The translations under genes were made by a program, and so were the position numbers. A DNA stretch of 36,861 bases from Algoriphagus sp. (GTDB lineage: Bacteria; Bacteroidota; Bacteroidia; Cytophagales; Cyclobacteriaceae): contig JAGXQZ010000030.1 in assembly GCA_018336015.1 (NCBI GenBank), forward strand, positions 1 to 36,861, in the 5' to 3' direction. Below, in pieces: positions 1 to 7,552 of the stretch; the first letter of the stretch is position 1, and each line of letters starts with the position of its first letter. Under the pieces are notes generated by a model. That model searched no databases. It had not been told where the DNA came from and saw only the letters and a list, made by a program, of their open reading frames with translations.

Positions 1-474
1 AGACCAGAACTATGCGATCACGCTCATCAACGGTACGCTGACGATAGGGCAGAAGGCCTTGACCATCACGGCTGATAATAAGCAGAAGACCTACGGTGAC
101 GCCAATCCAACTTTGACCTTCACCTACAGCGGTTTGGTGAACGGTGACACGAAAGTGACTACCGAACCAAGCATTGCCACCACGGCAACTGCAAGTTCGA
201 ACGTGGGAACCTATCCGATTACCCTAAGCGGAGGTGAAGATCAGAACTACGTGATCACGCTCATCAACGGTACGCTGACGATAGGGCAGAAGGCCTTGAC
301 CATCACGGCTGATAATAAGCAGAAGATCTACGGGGAGGCCAATCCAACCTTGACCTTCACCTACAGCGGTTTGGTGAACGGTGACACGAAAGTGACTACC
401 GAACCGAGCATTGCCACCATGGCAACGTCAAGTTCGAACGTGGGAACCTATCCGATTACCCTAAGCGGAGTTGA
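1..474 (+). repeat. 237-bp in-frame tandem repeat (MBG unit), at least two copies
   Basis: Positions 1-237 and 238-474 are two copies of a 237-bp (79-codon) unit. By eye they differ at about 12 positions, many of them silent or conservative. A third unit starts at 475 and matches for only about 20 bases before diverging. The array runs off the left edge, so the copy number is unknown. Such high DNA identity suggests recent duplication or ongoing homogenisation. Confidence 0.9.
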
Positions 475-1582
475 AGACCAGAACTATGCAATCACATTAG
501 TGTCGGGTAAATTGGAGATTGTTCCTGCAGTTCTTCGTGTCACAGCGGATAATAAAACCAAGGTCTTTGGCAAAGCAGATCCTGGTTTCACCTATCAAGT
601 GTCTGGATTGAAAGGAACAGATACCGAATCTGAAGTACTTTCTGGAACCTTGAGTCGAAATGCAGGAGAAGTGCCGGGAGTTTATGCGATTACCCAGGGT
701 ACTTTGAAGCAAAATACCAACTACGTATTGGCCTTCACTGATGGTAGCTTGGAAATCGTTGCGGCAAGAATCCTAGCGGTAACTGAGCTTGGTGTGGTTC
801 AAACCCAGTGGGGTAAAGACCCTATTCTTCCTTCGAAAGTAACGGTGCTCACTACTGACGGTCAACTGTTTGAAGTTGGGGTGACTTGGAATACGTTTGG
901 TTTGAATACGTTCAAAAGAGGGACTTATACGATCAAAGGAACCTTCAATCTTCCTAGTGGAATCGAAAATCCGGATGAGGTGCTGATCACGGTAACTATT
1001 ACGGTAGCTCCTAAACCGGCACCAACGGACGTAAACTTATCCAACAGTACCTTCAACGGCAGCGTGGATACCTTCTTCCTAGAAGTAGGTGCCTTCCAAA
1101 TCACAGATCCTATAGACAATATCCATTTGGTCACCTTACTTGGAGATGGGTATGACAATAAGTATTTCGAGATCAAAGACAATGTTCTTTTCTGGAGTAG
1201 TGCAGATCGGGCGGAGGGTAAGACAGAGTTTACCATAGTGGTGAGAGTGACTGACCGAGATGGCAATACCTTGGACAAGATGTTTACCATTGTCAGAACC
1301 CGTCCTGAGATTCAGTCCATTGTGGTAGAAAATACCTTTACCCCAGATGGGGATGGATTTAATGATACTTGGGGTGTTCCTGAGATTCGCTTCTTCAGCG
1401 GTGCCAGAGTACAGGTATTCGAGCGAAGCGGTGAGCGGGTGTTCTACACTGAAAATCCGGATGTTCGTTGGGATGGCACGTTCAATGGCAAAGAACTACC
1501 TGTAGGTACTTACTATTGGGTATTGGAACTCAGAGAAACCGGTGAGACCAGAAGAGGCTTGCTCAATGTGTTCAGAAAGTAA
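2..1582 (+). CDS. MBG-repeat adhesin with T9SS type B sorting domain (5' partial)
   Basis: The frame is open from the left edge, so the start lies outside the window. The visible part begins with MBG-type beta-sandwich repeats: two nearly identical 79-residue units and a third, divergent one (about residues 155-235 counted from position 59). An Ig/cadherin-like stretch follows (about 240-410). The last ~90 residues, with TFTPDGDGFNDTW and a closing GLLNVFRK, match the gliding-motility-associated C-terminal domain (CHU_C type), the signal for type IX secretion with type B sorting. Known for the family: such proteins are large, exported and surface-attached adhesins. The PorP/SprF gene 80 bp downstream fits the sprB-sprF arrangement, in which the SprF-like protein helps export its neighbour. 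The ligand cannot be read from sequence. Confidence 0.9.
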   Translation, partial: DQNYAITLINGTLTIGQKALTITADNKQKTYGDANPTLTFTYSGLVNGDTKVTTEPSIATTATASSNVGTYPITLSGGEDQNYVITLINGTLTIGQKALTITADNKQKIYGEANPTLTFTYSGLVNGDTKVTTEPSIATMATSSSNVGTYPITLSGVEDQNYAITLVSGKLEIVPAVLRVTADNKTKVFGKADPGFTYQVSGLKGTDTESEVLSGTLSRNAGEVPGVYAITQGTLKQNTNYVLAFTDGSLEIVAARILAVTELGVVQTQWGKDPILPSKVTVLTTDGQLFEVGVTWNTFGLNTFKRGTYTIKGTFNLPSGIENPDEVLITVTITVAPKPAPTDVNLSNSTFNGSVDTFFLEVGAFQITDPIDNIHLVTLLGDGYDNKYFEIKDNVLFWSSADRAEGKTEFTIVVRVTDRDGNTLDKMFTIVRTRPEIQSIVVENTFTPDGDGFNDTWGVPEIRFFSGARVQVFERSGERVFYTENPDVRWDGTFNGKELPVGTYYWVLELRETGETRRGLLNVFRK

Positions 1583-1616
1583 TTGATCAGGAATTAAGAA
1601 ATTTAAGAAAAGGAAA

Positions 1617-1646
1617 GTACCAAGACAGCTGATTCTGTCTTGGTAC
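1617..1646. repeat. Perfect 12-bp intercistronic hairpin
   Basis: GTACCAAGACAG (1617-1628) and CTGTCTTGGTAC (1635-1646) form a perfect 12-bp stem with a 6-nt loop, CTGATT. It ends 16 nt before the ATG of the PorP/SprF gene. There is no T-tract after it, so it does not look like an ordinary terminator. It may set the ratio of adhesin to SprF-like protein by partial termination, mRNA processing or stabilisation. Confidence 0.75.
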
Positions 1647-1662
1647 CTCAACCGAAATAGCG

Positions 1663-2583
1663 ATGAAAAATCTAGCAATTGTTTGTTTTACCTTGTTCAT
1701 TAGTCTGGGAGCATCGGCTCAGTCTAGAAAATACATTTCCCAGTTTAGCCACCTACAGGGCTATTACAACCCCGGGCTCACGGCTTATGAGGGTTCGATG
1801 GTCAAAGGCTTTGTGAGAAACCAATGGGCAGGCTGGGAGGGAGCACCCAAGACTTACTTTGTCTCTGCTGAACTTGATTTTGCTGATTTGGGGGGCTATG
1901 GAGATTTAGGGAAAAACGCAATCGGTGTTAACCTGCTCAGTGATGAATATGGTGCATTTAGGGAGACGGAACTTATCCTGAGCTATTCCACCCGAGTGCG
2001 AGTCAGTGAGCTGGCAGGAGTCCGACTGGGTGCTGGAGTAAATTTCAACCAAATCAGACTGGATGGTAACAACCTGACTACCGAACAGGCAAATGATCCC
2101 ACAGTGGGTCAATACATCGGAGGCTTTGCCAATCTGAGCATTGTAGACTTCAATTTGGGTTTGTCTTTGACCCATCCTAACTACTATTTCTCTTACGGAA
2201 TGCACAATGTCAACCAAGGTAGCTTCAGTAAGGGAGATATGTTTATCAGCAAAAAGCCGATGGTAAGTATCGCCCAAGCGGGATATCGAAATGCGATTTC
2301 GGATCAGCTTTCTGTCATTTTCAACACGATGTGGCGAAGTCAGAACAACTTGCCCGATAATCTGGAATTCAACATGAAATTCATGTTTTATGAAAAATTT
2401 TGGGTAGGTGCAGGTCATCGAGTGGACTATGCTAACAGTGCGCAACTTGGAATGTTGATGGGGAAAATGCGCTTCGGCTACGTGTACGAGTGGCCAACCC
2501 TCAAGAGCTACTTGCTTCCAAATCCTACCCATGAATTTATGCTGAGCATCAGACTGTTTGAGGGTTCGGAAAACATCTGGTAG
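1663..2583 (+). CDS. PorP/SprF family type IX secretion membrane protein
   Basis: This 306-aa protein starts with a clear signal peptide (MKNLAIVCFTLFISLGASAQ, cut near residue 20). The rest is rich in aromatic/glycine beta-strand patterns and ends in a strand-like SIRLFEG segment, as expected for an outer-membrane beta-barrel. The opening SRKYISQFSHLQGYYNPGLT, with 'YNPG', is typical of PorP/SprF proteins. Members work with the T9SS and often serve one neighbouring CHU_C-type cargo. The gene directly follows such a cargo, so it is probably its dedicated partner. Length is normal for the family (about 300-340 aa). The ATG at 1663 is preferred because the signal peptide begins there. Confidence 0.9.
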   Translation: MKNLAIVCFTLFISLGASAQSRKYISQFSHLQGYYNPGLTAYEGSMVKGFVRNQWAGWEGAPKTYFVSAELDFADLGGYGDLGKNAIGVNLLSDEYGAFRETELILSYSTRVRVSELAGVRLGAGVNFNQIRLDGNNLTTEQANDPTVGQYIGGFANLSIVDFNLGLSLTHPNYYFSYGMHNVNQGSFSKGDMFISKKPMVSIAQAGYRNAISDQLSVIFNTMWRSQNNLPDNLEFNMKFMFYEKFWVGAGHRVDYANSAQLGMLMGKMRFGYVYEWPTLKSYLLPNPTHEFMLSIRLFEGSENIW

Positions 2584-2695
2584 GAGATTCTTAAGATTTC
2601 ATTAAGGTTTATGGATCACCTGTCAAATCCTCTTAGTATAAGGTAAATTAGGTGAGTAAAGTCTATTGGTCTGATTTATACAGAAGGGAGTAGCC

Positions 2696-3145
2696 ATGGC
2701 TGGAGCAAAATACAGAATAGCAATAGACCAACAGTTGGGTTTTATTGTAATTAGCTTTCGGGAGAAAGTTTATGCAAATGACATGTTCGACATGCTGGAG
2801 GAACTCTATGCACGAGCGGATTTTGATCCAAAGTATCCTGCGATCTATGATTTTACGGGCAGTGCAGCTATTGCTTATCGAGTGGATGTGGTGTCATTTG
2901 TAGAACGCATCCGTAAACTCAGATCTGGGATTTCTGAAAAGAAAAAAATCGGCATTTTGGTCAATAGCATCAATCAAAAATTTCTGGTCAACATGTTTAT
3001 CAAGCTCATCAATGCAGTGAGTTTGCAAGTCGAAATGTTTGACAAAATCAATTCTTGCCTCTCTTGGATGACTGAAGACCCTAAGATAAAGGAACGTCTT
3101 TCAGATCTATTGATCCATAACAAACAGGAGTTATTCAAATCGTAG
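2696..3145 (+). CDS. Small SpoIIAA/STAS-like hypothetical protein
   Basis: A 149-aa protein without signal peptide or membrane segment. The pattern of strands (FIVISFREKV; YPAIYDFTG; KIGILVNS) and amphipathic helices recalls the SpoIIAA/STAS-like alpha/beta fold of many small Bacteroidota cytosolic proteins, but I cannot assign a family firmly. The start at 2696 is supported by GAAGGGAG 5 nt upstream, one of the few Shine-Dalgarno-like sites in the window. It stands alone: 112 bp follow the PorP/SprF stop and the next gene converges on it. Function unknown. Confidence 0.7.
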   Translation: MAGAKYRIAIDQQLGFIVISFREKVYANDMFDMLEELYARADFDPKYPAIYDFTGSAAIAYRVDVVSFVERIRKLRSGISEKKKIGILVNSINQKFLVNMFIKLINAVSLQVEMFDKINSCLSWMTEDPKIKERLSDLLIHNKQELFKS

Positions 3146-3165
3146 ATTTTGTAAAAGCTACTTTT
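3142..3165 (+). terminator. Weak hairpin between convergent genes
   Basis: GTAG-A-TTTT, a short loop, then AAAA-G-CTAC form an imperfect stem (one mismatch) followed by TTTT. It overlaps the stop of the 149-aa gene and lies where two convergent genes meet. A modest terminator at best. Confidence 0.3.
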
Positions 3166-4427
3166 CAATACCCATATTTCCCCTTCCACTTTCCAGACAA
3201 ATACTTTCTCAGCTCATTTTCCCGGGCATTTTCTCCGGGTTCGTAAAGTTTGGTTCCTCTGATTTCATCGGGTAAAAACTCTTGTTCGACAAAGTTGCCT
3301 GGAAAGTCATGGGAATACTTGTAGGCTTTGCCATAGTTGAGGTCTTTCATCAGCTTGGTGGGGGCATTCCGGAGGTGAAGTGGTACGGATAGGTTCCCCG
3401 TTTCTTTGACCAAAGCCTGGGCCTGATTGATGGCCAAATAGGACGCATTGCTTTTCGGCGAACTCGCCAAATAAGTCACGCACTGGGAAAGGATAATCCG
3501 AGACTCAGGATAACCGATGATTTTCACTGCTTCAAAGCAGTTGGTCGCCAAAAGCAAGGCATTCGGGTTGGCATTGCCGATGTCTTCCGAAGCCAAAATC
3601 ACCAGCCTTCGGGCGATAAACTTCACATCTTCTCCACCTTCGATCATTCGCGCCAGCCAATACACGGCAGCATTGGGATCTGAGCCTCGGATGGATTTGA
3701 TAAAAGCAGAGATGATGTCGTAGTGCTGCTCGCCGGATTTGTCGTAAAGTGCGACTTTTTGTTGAGCGATTTGCATCACTTTTTCATCCGTGATCACACA
3801 GGGATTTTCATTAATTCCTTCGATGACGATTTCGAGGAGATTGAGGAGTTTTCTTCCGTCTCCACCTGAAATTCGAAGCAACGCATCGGTTTCCTGTAGT
3901 TCGACCTGGATCTTTTTCAGATCCAAATCTTTCTCTAAAGCCTGCTTCATCATGGCCTCCATTTCTGCTTTTCCCAATGGATTCAGTGTAAATACCTGAC
4001 AGCGGGAAAGTAAAGCCGAGTTGACTTCGAAAGAGGGATTTTCTGTGGTAGCACCGATTAGTCGGATGATTCCTTTTTCCACCGCTCCCAAAAGCGCATC
4101 CTGTTGTGATTTGTTGAAGCGGTGAATTTCATCAATGAATAAGACAGTGCCCCGCTGAAATTTGGCTTTATCAATGACTTCACGGATGTCTTTCACGCCC
4201 GAACTTATCGCACTCAGGGTGTAAAAAGGTACCTTGATCTCATTGGCGATGATATTGGCAATGGTTGTTTTGCCTACACCAGGAGGCCCCCAAAGGATGA
4301 GCGAAGGCACATTTCCCGATTTGATGGCTTTGTATAAAAAGGAAGAAGGCGCAGACAAATGCTCCTGACCGATCAGGTCTTCCAGTCGGGTGGGGCGCAT
4401 GCGTTCGGCTAGGGGCGTGGGGTTCAT
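3165..4427 (-). CDS. rarA: Replication-associated recombination protein A (RarA/MgsA AAA+ ATPase)
   Basis: A 420-aa AAA+ protein of the RarA/MgsA/WRNIP1 family, of normal length. Walker A is GPPGVGKT (residues 47-54) and Walker B LFIDEIH (96-102), with the family motif HRFNKSQQDALLGAVEKG right after. The C-terminal part (about 230-420) holds the conserved SDPNAAVYWLARMIEGGED and ASEDIGNANPNAL signatures of the tetramerisation region. Family members act at stalled or collapsed replication forks. A 96-bp repeat-like spacer separates it from the upstream threonine aldolase gene; co-transcription is possible but not shown. Confidence 0.96.
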   Translation of the reverse strand: MNPTPLAERMRPTRLEDLIGQEHLSAPSSFLYKAIKSGNVPSLILWGPPGVGKTTIANIIANEIKVPFYTLSAISSGVKDIREVIDKAKFQRGTVLFIDEIHRFNKSQQDALLGAVEKGIIRLIGATTENPSFEVNSALLSRCQVFTLNPLGKAEMEAMMKQALEKDLDLKKIQVELQETDALLRISGGDGRKLLNLLEIVIEGINENPCVITDEKVMQIAQQKVALYDKSGEQHYDIISAFIKSIRGSDPNAAVYWLARMIEGGEDVKFIARRLVILASEDIGNANPNALLLATNCFEAVKIIGYPESRIILSQCVTYLASSPKSNASYLAINQAQALVKETGNLSVPLHLRNAPTKLMKDLNYGKAYKYSHDFPGNFVEQEFLPDEIRGTKLYEPGENARENELRKYLSGKWKGKYGY

Positions 4428-4439
4428 TTTTTTAGTTTC

Positions 4440-4526
4440 AAGACAATAGACATAAGATACAAGACAAAAAAGAATTTAAGAGGCTGGGACAAATCTAACG
4501 TCTCGTGTCTTAAATCTTGGATCTTA
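4440..4526. repeat. AAGAC-type imperfect inverted repeat between ltaE and rarA
   Basis: The spacer holds a loose series of AAGACA/TAGACATAAGATACAAGAC words (4440-4466). The mirrored words GTCTCGTGTCTTAAATCTT (4499-4517 region) run into the 3' end of the aldolase gene. The two arms are partly complementary with several mismatches and about 30 nt between them. It resembles low-complexity spacers common in Bacteroidota genomes. No function can be read from it. Confidence 0.45.
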
Positions 4527-5537
4527 AATTTTCCCAATCCTTTTCCCAAACTCCTCCAAGTGCTCGTCTCCAAAATCCAAGTGAGTCACAAAGCGAACCA
4601 AGTCCTTTCCAAATTTGACCGACTTGATATGTTGATCTGAAAGCTTTTTCATGAATTCCTCCGGAGTGGTGCCTTCCAATCGTGCAATTACAATATTGGT
4701 GGCTACCGGGAAAATCTCCGACACCACAGGCAGTTTGCTGAGCATTTCACCCAAAGTTCGGGCTCTTGCATGATCTTCTTTCAATCGCTCCACCTGATGA
4801 TCCAAGGCATAAATGCCAGCAGCTGCAAGAAATCCAGCCTGTCGCATGCCTCCACCGAATACTTTTCGGACTTTTCTGGCGCGCTTGATGTCGGCTTTTG
4901 ATCCGAGAAGAACTGATCCAATCGGGCAACCCAAACCTTTGCTCAGGCAGATCGAGATCGTATCGAAATGCGCTCCCCATTCGGCTGGGCTTTCGCCCGT
5001 TTCTACCAAAGCGTTGAATAATCTGGCTCCATCCAGATGAAGTTTGATCCCCTTTTCCCTGCAAATCGTATGGATCGGTTTGATTTCGTCCAATGTGTAA
5101 ATGCTCCCTCCACCTTTGTTCATGGTGTTTTCCAAGGAAACCAAGGTTGTTTCCGGGGCATGCACATCGTCCGGATTGATGGATTCGGCGATTTGAGTAG
5201 CGGTGATTTTCCCCAAATCTCCTGTCAATAGCTTTACAGAGGCCAGTGAATTGGCCATGATGCCTCCACCTTCATAAAGGTATATGTGCGAATACTGATG
5301 ACAGATGACTTCCCGCTGCGGTCCGGTATGTAGGCGGATCGCAATCTGATTGGTCATGGTGCCGGAGGGGCAGAAAAGTGCGGCTTCCATTTCGAAAAGC
5401 TTGGCAATTTTTTCCTCCAAGGCATTGACAGTCGGATCTTCTCCAAACACGTCATCACCTACAGGTGCGGTAAACATGGCTTCTTTCATCCCCGGAGTTG
5501 GCCGGGTCAGGGTATCACTTCTTAAATCAATCAGCAT
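4524..5537 (-). CDS. ltaE: Low-specificity L-threonine aldolase
   Basis: A 337-aa fold-type I PLP enzyme that cleaves L-threonine/L-allo-threonine to glycine and acetaldehyde. It opens with the family hallmark IDLRSDTLTRPTPGM and GDDVFGEDPTVN. The PLP-binding lysine is K200 in SICLSKGLGCPIGS, and D169 in LHLDGARLFN is the cofactor-ring aspartate. Length is normal. It lies 5 bp downstream of the DUF2721 gene on the same strand, so the two probably share a transcript. Confidence 0.95.
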   Translation of the reverse strand: MLIDLRSDTLTRPTPGMKEAMFTAPVGDDVFGEDPTVNALEEKIAKLFEMEAALFCPSGTMTNQIAIRLHTGPQREVICHQYSHIYLYEGGGIMANSLASVKLLTGDLGKITATQIAESINPDDVHAPETTLVSLENTMNKGGGSIYTLDEIKPIHTICREKGIKLHLDGARLFNALVETGESPAEWGAHFDTISICLSKGLGCPIGSVLLGSKADIKRARKVRKVFGGGMRQAGFLAAAGIYALDHQVERLKEDHARARTLGEMLSKLPVVSEIFPVATNIVIARLEGTTPEEFMKKLSDQHIKSVKFGKDLVRFVTHLDFGDEHLEEFGKRIGKI

Positions 5538-5542
5538 GGTGG

Positions 5543-5989
5543 TTACTTGTCGTCTTTTTTAAAGAAAATGTCCAGGCTACTTTTCTGTTTTTCGAAAATC
5601 TCTTCCATATCGGAGAGTTCCAAATTGAGTGCTTTGGTTGAAATCTGGATTTCGACCAAAGAAATTCCGAGGGATATCAGCAAGGAAAGCATGCTGATCA
5701 CAAATACCCAATTGGCGGCGGAAGTATAGCCTTGGAACAGCAAATACATACAAATCACGCAGAGTAAAAAGCTGAATACTCCGAAAAGCTGCATGTTTTT
5801 GATGAGCGTCAGGCGACGTCGGAGGTTGTGAATCTGCTCCACGATGATCTCCTGATCGGGATCTTTAAGGTAGTTTTTGTGCAGTCCTCGAATGAGAGTG
5901 GCAATCGCCAAAAATCGGTTGGTAAAAGCCAGCATGAGTAAAGTGATAGCCGAAAAAAGCAGGGCAGGGGTAGAGAGTTGGAGTTCCAT
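5543..5989 (-). CDS. DUF2721 domain-containing membrane protein
   Basis: A 148-aa protein with an N-terminal hydrophobic segment (TPALLFSAITLLMLAFTNRF), a basic/acidic linker (about 30-65) and two further membrane segments (about 65-115), ending in a charged coiled tail. The order STPALLF, NRFLAIATLIRGL, IHNLRRRLTLIKNMQ is that of DUF2721, whose role is unknown. The reading frame continues upstream to an ATG at 6031, but MELQLSTPALLF at 5989 is the usual family start and the extra 14 residues look non-native. It probably forms a two-gene unit with ltaE. Confidence 0.85.
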   Translation of the reverse strand: MELQLSTPALLFSAITLLMLAFTNRFLAIATLIRGLHKNYLKDPDQEIIVEQIHNLRRRLTLIKNMQLFGVFSFLLCVICMYLLFQGYTSAANWVFVISMLSLLISLGISLVEIQISTKALNLELSDMEEIFEKQKSSLDIFFKKDDK

Positions 5990-6039
5990 AGGTATGGGTG
6001 AGTTTGCTTTCTGAAAAGGTAAGTTCAACAAAAGGCATT

Positions 6040-6067
6040 AAAAAAGCCCACTTTTGCAAAGTGGGCT
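6040..6067 (-). terminator. Intrinsic terminator of the sigma/anti-sigma operon
   Basis: A perfect 10-bp stem, AGCCCACTTT with AAAGTGGGCT, with a 3-nt loop. Read on the minus strand it is followed by TTTTTT (6040-6045). It lies 22 bp after the anti-sigma stop codon. Confidence 0.9.
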
Positions 6068-6089
6068 ATAGATTTCATTTCGAAATAGA

Positions 6090-6926
6090 TTAAGCTACTT
6101 CTCCAAGTACGACCAGCTTTTCTAATGTCGGAGCTTTTGAACCACCTTTTGGCTCGATGGTAATCGCAAATGCACCCGCTTCTGCCACGGCTTGCATTTG
6201 TTGCAAGGTGAATTTTTCTCCCGGATTCACGAGGCCAATGCCGACAGGACCGTCTTTTCCAATAGCCCAAAGCTGGTAATCGAATTCAGCTGAAAGAGAA
6301 TTCAGATTATTCACTGATACGAAGACTTCCTGAGCTTGTTGATCCCAAAAGACATCTACTTTGGCATCCTTCTGCATGGGGAGGGTCTCTCCAATCATCT
6401 CGACTCTTCGGAAATCCCCGGCTACCAAGCGATCCAATCGGGAGTCGGTTTTCTCGTATTCGAGTTTGACTTGGTTCAGGTTATCCGCCATCACCTGCTG
6501 ATCTAGGAGCAGTGCGGTGAATTTCTGATCGGTTTCGTAGAATTTGCCTGCGAAGTAGATCGCCGCCGCACTCGCCAGAATGGCCACCAAAGACGCGGCA
6601 ACCGCAAAGGGTTTCCAAGGGGTGAGTTTGACCACGTTGGTTTCCACGGGGGCAGGGTTTGATACAACTGGAGATGTTTTAGGGGTTTCCTCCTTTTTAA
6701 ACTCTTCCTCGAGAGAAGCGAAGATTTTCTCCTTAACCTGAGCTGAGGGAGCTTTTCCGGTCAGTTCATCAAAGGCAAACATAGACTGCTCCAGCGCATC
6801 GAGTTCCTCTTGGATTTCCGGATAGGCTTTGGCCATGGCGATCACTTCCTCTCGCTCACGCTCGGTCAACTCTCCGAGTAGGAAGAGTTCCAGTTTGCCT
6901 GATTCGATATATTCTTGGATGTTCAC
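6090..6926 (-). CDS. Anti-sigma factor, RskA-like, single-pass membrane protein
   Basis: A 278-aa protein. The N-terminal cytoplasmic domain (1-75; IESGKLELFLLGELTEREREEV) resembles the anti-sigma domain of RskA-type regulators, and one membrane span lies at about 107-126. The extracytoplasmic C-terminal part has the family features QVFVSVNNL, YQLWAIGKDGPVGIGLV and FAITIEPKGGS. It should hold the adjacent sigma factor at the membrane. The start codon is GTG at 6926, one base after the sigma stop codon, so translational coupling is likely. The inducing signal is unknown. Confidence 0.88.
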   Translation of the reverse strand: MNIQEYIESGKLELFLLGELTEREREEVIAMAKAYPEIQEELDALEQSMFAFDELTGKAPSAQVKEKIFASLEEEFKKEETPKTSPVVSNPAPVETNVVKLTPWKPFAVAASLVAILASAAAIYFAGKFYETDQKFTALLLDQQVMADNLNQVKLEYEKTDSRLDRLVAGDFRRVEMIGETLPMQKDAKVDVFWDQQAQEVFVSVNNLNSLSAEFDYQLWAIGKDGPVGIGLVNPGEKFTLQQMQAVAEAGAFAITIEPKGGSKAPTLEKLVVLGEVA

Positions 6927-6927
6927 G

Positions 6928-7461
6928 CTAGATTCGTTCTAAGTTCTTTTTTAATACTTGTAAGGCTGCCCTGACTCGGGACTTGACTGTGCCCAGAGGA
7001 ATGTCAAACTCCTCCGAAAGCTCCGAATGGGTGTAACCCTGGAAATAAATATACTCAATAATGAATCGCTGATCCTCGTTGAGCTGATTCATCAACTCTC
7101 GCACACCTATCGCCTCTACCTGTTCCATGGTTCCCGATTGACTCTCGAGACCAAATACGAAGTCATCGATGGTGTTGGTCTTAGTGGTTTGCGAAATTTC
7201 TTTGGAGCGGAGCTTATCGATGGCAGAATTTCGGCAAATATTGGCCATCCACGTGTAGAGACGGCCTTTTGACTCTTCGTAGGAATCGATTTTTCGGGTG
7301 ATTTTGATAAATGCATCGTGAAAAACTTCCTCTGCAATGTCTTGGTCAGTAATGATTCGACTGATCACTGCGAAAAGTGCACGGGAGTACTTTTCATACA
7401 AATACTCGGTGGTTTTGCGGTCTCGAGCCCGTAGGCCTGCTATGATTTCTTCTTCCTGCAA
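6928..7461 (-). CDS. ECF RNA polymerase sigma factor (SigK-like)
   Basis: A 177-aa sigma-70 family factor. Region 2 spans about residues 20-90 (DQDIAEEVFHDAFIKI, then RLYTWMANICRNSAIDKLRSK). Region 4 spans about 120-175, with the helix-turn-helix GYTHSELSEEFDIPLGTVKSR and RAALQVLKKNL. It has no C-terminal extension. Length and the RskA-like partner fit the SigK/RskA class of ECF regulators. It is first in the operon, with the anti-sigma gene one base behind. Its regulon is not visible; ECF factors often drive their own promoter. Confidence 0.93.
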   Translation of the reverse strand: MQEEEIIAGLRARDRKTTEYLYEKYSRALFAVISRIITDQDIAEEVFHDAFIKITRKIDSYEESKGRLYTWMANICRNSAIDKLRSKEISQTTKTNTIDDFVFGLESQSGTMEQVEAIGVRELMNQLNEDQRFIIEYIYFQGYTHSELSEEFDIPLGTVKSRVRAALQVLKKNLERI

Positions 7462-7496
7462 AAGTCGGTGGGTTGTGGAGTTACTTTTTTAAAAGT

Positions 7497-7527
7497 AAAA
7501 CACCGGGCCAAATGTTTGGACCCGGTG
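7497..7527 (-). terminator. Intrinsic terminator of lpd
   Basis: CACCGGG-CCAAA, loop TG, TTTGG-A-CCCGGTG (7501-7527): a 12-bp stem with one bulged base. On the minus strand it is followed by TTTTACTTTT, 26 bp past the lpd stop codon. Confidence 0.88.
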
Positions 7528-7552
7528 CCTGATTTATTTCCAAAAGGAATTT

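Noticed and set aside
1..474. 237-bp tandem repeat as a mobile or noncoding repeat
   Set aside because: It is in frame, encodes MBG-type domains, and continues into a long coding region.
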